From Chloroflexota bacterium (GTDB taxonomy: Bacteria; Chloroflexota; Anaerolineae; J102), in the NCBI GenBank assembly GCA_013152695.1, contig JAADFV010000007.1, positions 1 through 10,906 of the forward strand: DNA of 10,906 nucleotides. The letters run 5' to 3'. The notes beneath the pieces are model-generated. The model saw only the letters and a program-made list of their open reading frames with translations. It had not been told where the DNA came from and did not search any database. Made by a program: the position numbers and the translations under genes. Below are positions 7,198 through 10,906 of the stretch, one piece after another (positions within the stretch are counted from its first letter, which is position 1; the number at the start of each line of letters is the position of its first letter).

Positions 7198-8166
7198 ATG
7201 GAGGATTTGGACGTTGATCTAGTCAGGTTGCAAGCATTCGAAAGGCAACTCGATCCGCTCCATCCCGAAGCAAGTCAAATACCGGCACGTGTTTTGGGAT
7301 ATGGTGAGATTAGTACGGTGTTTGCTATCGGTGATGATGATCTTGCCTATAAACGGATGCCCATATTTCGTAATCAGGCCGAAATAGATCGCTACGAGGT
7401 CATCTACGATGAGTACAACCGGCTTTTGCAGGAAGAGATCGGTATTCACCTTCCCGCCCATAGCCGAGTGAGGGTGCGGAGTGGAGAAGATGGGGGAGAG
7501 GTTTTGTTTTTGGTGCAGGAACGATTACCTGCTGCTTCTATTGGTAATCAGGCCTTACTCTGGTTAGGCCACGATGATATTCTACGTCTGGTACATGGCG
7601 TTTTGGAGGAATTGCTTAAGGTTTGGGTCTTCAATAAACGCCAGGAACAGATCGAAGTGGGGATCGATGGCCAGATTTCTAACTGGGCTATCGCAGATTT
7701 CAAGCCAACGCACCCAATCCTCCCATCTGACTTTGAGCTGATTTACATCGATACCAGTACGCCTCTTTTCCGTGTCGCCGGTGAAGAACAATTGGAAGCC
7801 GAATTGTTTCTACGCAGTGCACCTTCTTTTCTGGCCTGGCTACTGCGCCTCTTGTTCCTCGATGATGTCATTGGTCGGTATTATGATTTTCGTCGCGTTG
7901 TTATTGATCTCATCGCCAATTTCTACAAAGAACAACAAGCGGAACTAATCCCAGAGCTGGTGAGTTTAGCCAACACCTTTTTCGCCCAACAAGCCGCTGA
8001 TCTCAGCCTGGAACCCATCACCCAAAAAGATGTTGCGTCTTATTATCGCGAAGATGCTTTGATTTGGCGCTTGTATCAGGGTGCCCGGCGCCTGGATCGC
8101 TGGCTGCATACCCGTATTTTGCACAAACCCTATCCCTACATCCTCCCCGGCCCCGTGAAACGGTAG
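7198..8166 (+). CDS. Uncharacterised protein with kinase-like fold residues
   Basis: A 322-residue soluble protein that I cannot assign to a named enzyme. The order and spacing of residues suggest a protein-kinase/aminoglycoside-phosphotransferase-like fold: a glycine loop GYGEIST (34-40), Lys52 in LAYKRMP (like the VAIK lysine), a helix with Glu/Tyr residues (62-80), a hinge-like LFLVQERLP (103-111), Asp157-x4-Asn162 in DGQISNWAI (like HGDxxxxN) and Asp185 in LIYIDTSTP (like the DFG Asp). The C-terminal half is helical (LFLRSAPSFLAWLLRLLF, DVIGRYYDFRRVVIDLIANF) and ends KPYPYILPGPVKR. I chose ATG 7198 because AAGGAGG sits 5 bases upstream; a TTG at 7183 overlapping the lon stop is less likely. 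The tight spacing implies co-transcription with the protease. Kinase activity is an inference from pattern alone. Confidence 0.75.
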   Translation: MEDLDVDLVRLQAFERQLDPLHPEASQIPARVLGYGEISTVFAIGDDDLAYKRMPIFRNQAEIDRYEVIYDEYNRLLQEEIGIHLPAHSRVRVRSGEDGGEVLFLVQERLPAASIGNQALLWLGHDDILRLVHGVLEELLKVWVFNKRQEQIEVGIDGQISNWAIADFKPTHPILPSDFELIYIDTSTPLFRVAGEEQLEAELFLRSAPSFLAWLLRLLFLDDVIGRYYDFRRVVIDLIANFYKEQQAELIPELVSLANTFFAQQAADLSLEPITQKDVASYYREDALIWRLYQGARRLDRWLHTRILHKPYPYILPGPVKR

Positions 8167-8255
8167 ACTGACCAATTGCGGAAAGGGGAAGGTGGTTCTC
8201 ACCCATTCTGATACACTCCTTCTCACATGATTTCCTGCACTCCCCGGAGGCTCCT

Positions 8256-9509
8256 ATGTCTCTTATAGCCCAAGATTCCAAGCAGAACATCATTCAGCGC
8301 TTTGCCCGCCATGTATCCAGCGGCAAGGTTGATTTCTTCACACAATCCGGCTTCGATTTCATCATCGGTCGGCGTGAGGGAGTCTACGTTTATGATCTGG
8401 ATGGGCGGAGATTGATCAACTGCCACAGCAATGGTGGTGTGTACAATTTAGGACATCGCCATCCGCAGGTGGTGGCAGCGCTACGGCAGGCCCTGGATGA
8501 GCTCGATATTGGTAACTCGCATTTGATCAGTGAACACCGGGCCTTGCTGGGGGAACGGCTAGCGGCGCTGGCGCCCGGCGATCTCAATCGCGTCATCTTC
8601 GCCGTAGGCGGTGGGGAGGCCATCGATATGGCGATCAAGCTGGCGCGGGGGTACACCGGCCGGCCGGGGATTGTTTACGCCCAGGGAGGTTATCACGGAC
8701 ATACTGGATTAGCCCTGGCTGCCGGCGACGCCCAGTACCGCCAGCCCTTCGAGCCCCTGGCTCCCGAGTTCTATGCTGTCCCCTTTGGCGATCTCGAAGC
8801 CCTGGAAGCAGTCGTAAACGAGCAAACCGCCGCCGTCATCCTGGAGACGATCCCCGCCACGGCCGGCATCGTGATCCCCCCCGATGATTATTTCGCGGGT
8901 GTGCGGAAAATTTGTGATCGGCAGGGAGCAGTGATGATTAGTGATGAGGTACAGACGGGATTGGGACGGTGCGGTGCTTTTTGGGGAATCGACACCTTTG
9001 GCGTTGTCCCGGATATTCTTGTGACGGGGAAAGGCCTGTCAGGCGGTATTTATCCCATGGCAGCTACCATCTATACCGATGCTCTCGATTCATTCATGCG
9101 CAAACATCCATTCATCCATGTCTCTACCTTTGGCGGCGCCGAGGTAGGTTGCTACGTGACGCTCAAAGTTTTAGACATCTTGGAATCCCCGGACTTCCTC
9201 CCTCATGTCCAGGAAATGGGCGCACTTTTTGCCGCTGGTTTTGCCCAATTACAACAAAAATATCCATATCTACTTGTCGAAACACGTCAGCGGGGGCTGA
9301 TGATGGGAATCAAGCTCGCCAATGAGCAGCTCGGCCCCCTCATGTCCTTAGCAGGATTGCACCACGGTATCCTCACCGTTTATGCCAACAATGACCCTTC
9401 GGTCAACCAGATTCTGCCACCGCTGATCATTTCAGAATCGGAGGTACAGGAGGTACTGGCGGCACTGGATGGCATGTTGGCTTGGGTCCAGGACATGGTT
9501 GGGGGATAG
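8256..9509 (+). CDS. Class III PLP-dependent aminotransferase
   Basis: A 417-residue fold-type I aminotransferase of the acetylornithine/ornithine/GABA group. It shows LDGRRLINCHSNGGVYNLGHRHP (48-70) near the N-terminus, the PLP pyridine-nitrogen aspartate Asp230 in MISDEVQTGLGR and the Schiff-base lysine Lys259 in LVTGKGLSGG, followed by STFGGAEVGC (290-299). Two motifs deviate: the phosphate-cup loop reads GGGEAIDMAIK (118-128) rather than SGTEAxExAxK, and the usual EPxQGExG reads ETIPATAG (197-204). The substrate is therefore not predictable from sequence; I do not give a gene symbol. The start has an excellent GGAGG five bases upstream. It lies 89 bp after the previous operon and has no pathway partner in the window. 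No clear terminator follows; a MITE-like element begins 36 bp after the stop. Confidence 0.9.
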   Translation: MSLIAQDSKQNIIQRFARHVSSGKVDFFTQSGFDFIIGRREGVYVYDLDGRRLINCHSNGGVYNLGHRHPQVVAALRQALDELDIGNSHLISEHRALLGERLAALAPGDLNRVIFAVGGGEAIDMAIKLARGYTGRPGIVYAQGGYHGHTGLALAAGDAQYRQPFEPLAPEFYAVPFGDLEALEAVVNEQTAAVILETIPATAGIVIPPDDYFAGVRKICDRQGAVMISDEVQTGLGRCGAFWGIDTFGVVPDILVTGKGLSGGIYPMAATIYTDALDSFMRKHPFIHVSTFGGAEVGCYVTLKVLDILESPDFLPHVQEMGALFAAGFAQLQQKYPYLLVETRQRGLMMGIKLANEQLGPLMSLAGLHHGILTVYANNDPSVNQILPPLIISESEVQEVLAALDGMLAWVQDMVGG

Positions 9510-9535
9510 CCGTTGATGTGGCGGTATGATTCCCG

Positions 9536-9545
9536 CTAACCCTGA
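9536..9545. repeat. Target site duplication, left copy
   Basis: CTAACCCTGA here is repeated exactly at 9655-9664, on the other side of the MITE-like element. Both copies directly abut the inverted ends, as expected for a transposition target duplication. The element would thus be a genuine insertion rather than a chance hairpin. Confidence 0.8.
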
Positions 9546-9654
9546 GAGACTGTATCCGTTTAGTTGGTGGTGCATGAAAATTCGCCGATTAAAGTGCGTC
9601 GCACCTCGGCAGGTGCGACGCACTTGGTCCGCGCCGACTAAATTGATACAGTGT
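9546..9654. mobile_element. MITE-like element with terminal inverted repeats and internal hairpin
   Basis: About 109 bp bounded by inverted ends: 9547-9567 (AGACTGTATC... TTTAGTTGG) pairs with the complement of 9634-9654 at 17 of 21 positions. Inside is a perfect 15-bp stem, AAGTGCGTCGCACCT (9592-9606) and its complement (9611-9625), with a CGGC loop. A perfect 10-bp direct repeat flanks it. It is too short to encode a transposase, so it is non-autonomous. It inserted between the aminotransferase gene and the thiamine promoter. The parent transposon family was not identified. Confidence 0.8.
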
Positions 9655-9664
9655 CTAACCCTGA
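9655..9664. repeat. Target site duplication, right copy
   Basis: The second CTAACCCTGA, identical to 9536-9545. It ends 7 bp before the -35 hexamer of the thiamine promoter, so the insertion replaced the sequence immediately upstream of that promoter without breaking it. Confidence 0.8.
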
Positions 9665-9671
9665 TTCCAAA

Positions 9672-9700
9672 TTGACATCTCCGCCTAAATCAGCTATGCT
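9672..9700 (+). promoter_or_regulatory. Sigma-70 promoter of the thiamine operon
   Basis: A perfect TTGACA (9672-9677), a 17-bp spacer and TATGCT (9695-9700). It is correctly placed to start transcription near 9707, about 40 bases before the TPP riboswitch core. Confidence 0.85.
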
Positions 9701-9708
9701 TTTTTCGG

Positions 9709-9729
9709 CGACATAGTGATATCATGTCG
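9709..9729. repeat. Inverted repeat at the thiamine-operon transcription start
   Basis: CGACAT (9709-9714) and ATGTCG (9724-9729) flank a 9-base centre. The stem can extend outward with one G-U pair. It would be the first structure in the leader RNA, just 5' of the riboswitch, or could be a DNA operator at +1. Confidence 0.4.
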
Positions 9730-9745
9730 TCCTAATCACATAATT

Positions 9746-9834
9746 TGGGGAGCTAGGGTAAGCCTGGCTGAGAGGATGGCCGTTTTTCGTCATCGACCCC
9801 TGAACCTGATCCGGGTAATGCCGGCGTAGGAACC
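9746..9834 (+). ncRNA. TPP riboswitch (THI element)
   Basis: The conserved THI-box segments appear in order: GGGGAGC near 9747, GCTGAGAGG at 9767-9775 and ACCCCTGAACCTGATCCGGG beginning at 9796, followed by TAATGCCGGCGTAGGAA. A P3 helix CTAGG/CCTGG and a variable arm GATG...CATC fit the fold. It binds thiamine pyrophosphate. The genes downstream make and import thiamine compounds, and a terminator hairpin follows within about 25 bases, so control is most likely by transcription attenuation when TPP is abundant. Exact P1 boundaries are uncertain. Confidence 0.95.
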
Positions 9835-9857
9835 GACATCAACGTAAGTAGATTCAA

Positions 9858-9888
9858 GGCCACCGCCCCCCCGGCAGGTGGTCTTTTT
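9858..9888 (+). terminator. Riboswitch expression-platform terminator
   Basis: GGCCACC (9858-9864) pairs with GGTGGTC (9877-9883) with one G-U pair, and an inner GCC/GGC pairing can extend the stem. TTTTT (9884-9888) follows directly. It lies between the TPP aptamer and thiN, the position for ligand-dependent termination. The antiterminator was not resolved by eye. Confidence 0.82.
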
Positions 9889-9961
9889 ATGTTTATCACC
9901 CCAAGAAAATTCAGAACACAGACTCTCCCTCACCCTCTCTCACTCCCACACTCTTCTTCCC

Positions 9962-10612
9962 ATGCCCTCTCGCACCGTTATTTTTGCTAATGGCCTCCTG
10001 CCTGAGCCCGAACTATTGCAGGCTCATCTGCACCCAGATGACCTTATCATCTGTGCCGATGGCGGCGCCGAACACGCCCTATCCTTAGGTCTGACGCCCC
10101 ACCTCGTCATCGGCGATCTGGATAGCGTATCGACTTCGACCTTGGCACAGTTACGTGGCCGAGGTTGTGAAATTGAACAACACCCCGTCGATAAAGATGC
10201 TACCGATCTGGAACTGGCGTTAAGGCGTGCTCAGGACTGGGGAAGCAAAGAGGTATTGTTGTTAGGGGGCTGGGGGGGAAGGCTCGATCAAAGCCTGGCC
10301 AATCTTTTCTTACTGGCAAGCCCGGCATTTAGCGATATGGCTTTGTCCATGATTGATGGCCGGCAGAGAGCGTGGATCGTGCGAGAGCGGATTGTCATCG
10401 AAGGAAAGGAGGGTGACTCCCTTTCCACGTTAGCCCTTTCCCCCAGAGTGACAGGTCTGACCTACCATCGCGGTCTTCGTTGGCCGCTCCGTGATTTTAC
10501 GCTTCAATTTGGCAGTAGTCGCGGCATTAGCAATGAAATGATTGCCTCTCACGCCGAAATCAGTTTGCAGTCAGGCGTTTTATTGGTCATCCATAGCACT
10601 CACTCCACCTAA
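9962..10612 (+). CDS. thiN: Thiamine pyrophosphokinase
   Basis: A 216-residue cytosolic enzyme that transfers pyrophosphate from ATP to thiamine, giving TPP directly. Motifs: IICADGGAEHALSLG (about 28-42), HLVIGDLDSVS (46-56; acidic metal-binding motif), DKDATDLELAL (73-83) and LGGWGGRLDQSLANLFLL (about 97-114), all typical of the family catalytic domain. A shorter, less conserved C-terminal domain follows, as expected. ATG 9962 is chosen because the frame upstream runs back into the terminator hairpin (GTG 9878), which cannot be coding in an attenuated leader. Oddly, no Shine-Dalgarno precedes this ATG: the 50-base leader is almost all C and T. The gene follows the TPP riboswitch, and 38 bp later a thiamine-binding lipoprotein gene begins, so uptake and activation are co-regulated. 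Confidence 0.93.
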   Translation: MPSRTVIFANGLLPEPELLQAHLHPDDLIICADGGAEHALSLGLTPHLVIGDLDSVSTSTLAQLRGRGCEIEQHPVDKDATDLELALRRAQDWGSKEVLLLGGWGGRLDQSLANLFLLASPAFSDMALSMIDGRQRAWIVRERIVIEGKEGDSLSTLALSPRVTGLTYHRGLRWPLRDFTLQFGSSRGISNEMIASHAEISLQSGVLLVIHSTHST

Positions 10613-10650
10613 TCTCCCCTCTCTCCCTCTCTTTCCTTGCGAGGTTCACG

Positions 10651-10906
10651 ATGTTTAACATGACGCGTTTCTCGATCTTCCTCATTCTTTTTTCCCTTAT
10701 TCTTGCCGCTTGTGCTGTGCCTCTTCCTGCCAGCCCCACTACTCCTGCCGCCACACCAGCCCCACCGTCATCCCTCACACTCGTAACACACGACAGCTTT
10801 GACGTCAGCGAGGAAGTATTACAGCAATTCCAGAAGCAGACCGGTATCAAAATACAGATTCTCAAAAGCGGCGACGCTGGCGAAATGCTCAATACCCTTA
10901 TTTTAT
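10651..10906 (+). CDS. thiB: Thiamine ABC transporter substrate-binding lipoprotein, N-terminal fragment
   Basis: The first 85 residues of a gene running off the window. Residues 1-21 are a lipoprotein signal peptide: Arg6, a hydrophobic core and the lipobox LAAC, with Cys21 as the lipidation site. A Pro/Ala/Thr-rich linker (about 22-40) spaces the domain from the membrane. The mature domain begins LTLVTHDSFDVSEEVLQQF and continues QTGIKIQILKSGDAGEMLN, matching the start of ThiB/TbpA-type thiamine-binding proteins. It would capture thiamine outside the membrane and deliver it to a permease/ATPase presumably encoded downstream. GAGG is 6 bases before the ATG. It probably shares the riboswitch-controlled transcript with thiN. 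Specificity beyond a thiamine-like ligand rests on the operon context. Confidence 0.88.
   Translation, partial: MFNMTRFSIFLILFSLILAACAVPLPASPTTPAATPAPPSSLTLVTHDSFDVSEEVLQQFQKQTGIKIQILKSGDAGEMLNTLIL

Noticed and set aside
8167..8255. A promoter for the aminotransferase gene
   Set aside because: TG-A-TACACT (8209-8217) is a possible extended -10 but has no supporting -35 box; too weak to call.
9592..9625. The strong hairpin as a terminator of the aminotransferase gene
   Set aside because: No U tract follows on either strand, and it lies centrally within an element with inverted ends and target duplications.
9878..9961. Upstream GTG start for thiN
   Set aside because: The codon lies within the terminator stem of the riboswitch, and the encoded stretch is low-complexity with no family similarity.

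Overview
The window reads as a chromosomal segment of a free-living bacterium, most likely a Chloroflexota (Anaerolineae-like) member. This placement is an inference from gene content, moderate GC, protein style and dispersed perfect palindromes; no 16S or other marker is present. No tRNA, rRNA, CRISPR array or complete insertion sequence was seen.

Region 1 (1-2642, + strand). The 3' end of rsmG is followed by a promoter and a two-gene operon. The first gene encodes a Soj/ParA-type ATPase. The second overlaps it by 4 bases, exactly where parB normally sits, but encodes a four-helix membrane protein. Only its N-terminus looks like ParB: a basic stretch with GRGVNALF, nearly identical to the ParA-activating tail of Spo0J (GKGINALF as I recall it). 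A bidirectional terminator closes the operon. This pair is the best candidate for an undescribed system: a ParA whose partner is a membrane anchor rather than a parS-binding CTPase.

Region 2 (2647-4267, - strand). A nicotinamidase gene and an overlapping nicotinate phosphoribosyltransferase gene form a nicotinamide-to-NaMN salvage operon. A near-consensus sigma-70 promoter drives it, and a 19-bp palindrome covers the -10 box, as expected for a repressor site.

Region 3 (4268-8166, + strand). A 426-bp divergent intergenic region carries a 33-bp perfect palindrome. It is followed by a large Lon-family AAA+ protease lacking the usual N-terminal Lon domain. Eleven bases further on comes a 322-residue protein with the spaced residues of a kinase-like fold (G-loop, Lys, D-x4-N, later Asp).

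Region 4 (8256-9509, + strand). A class III PLP-dependent aminotransferase with atypical cofactor and substrate loop motifs.

Region 5 (9546-10906, + strand). A ~109-bp MITE-like insertion is flanked by a perfect 10-bp target duplication. Next come a TTGACA-17-TATGCT promoter, a TPP riboswitch and an intrinsic terminator. They control thiamine pyrophosphokinase (thiN) and the start of a thiamine ABC transporter lipoprotein (thiB-like), which runs off the window end.
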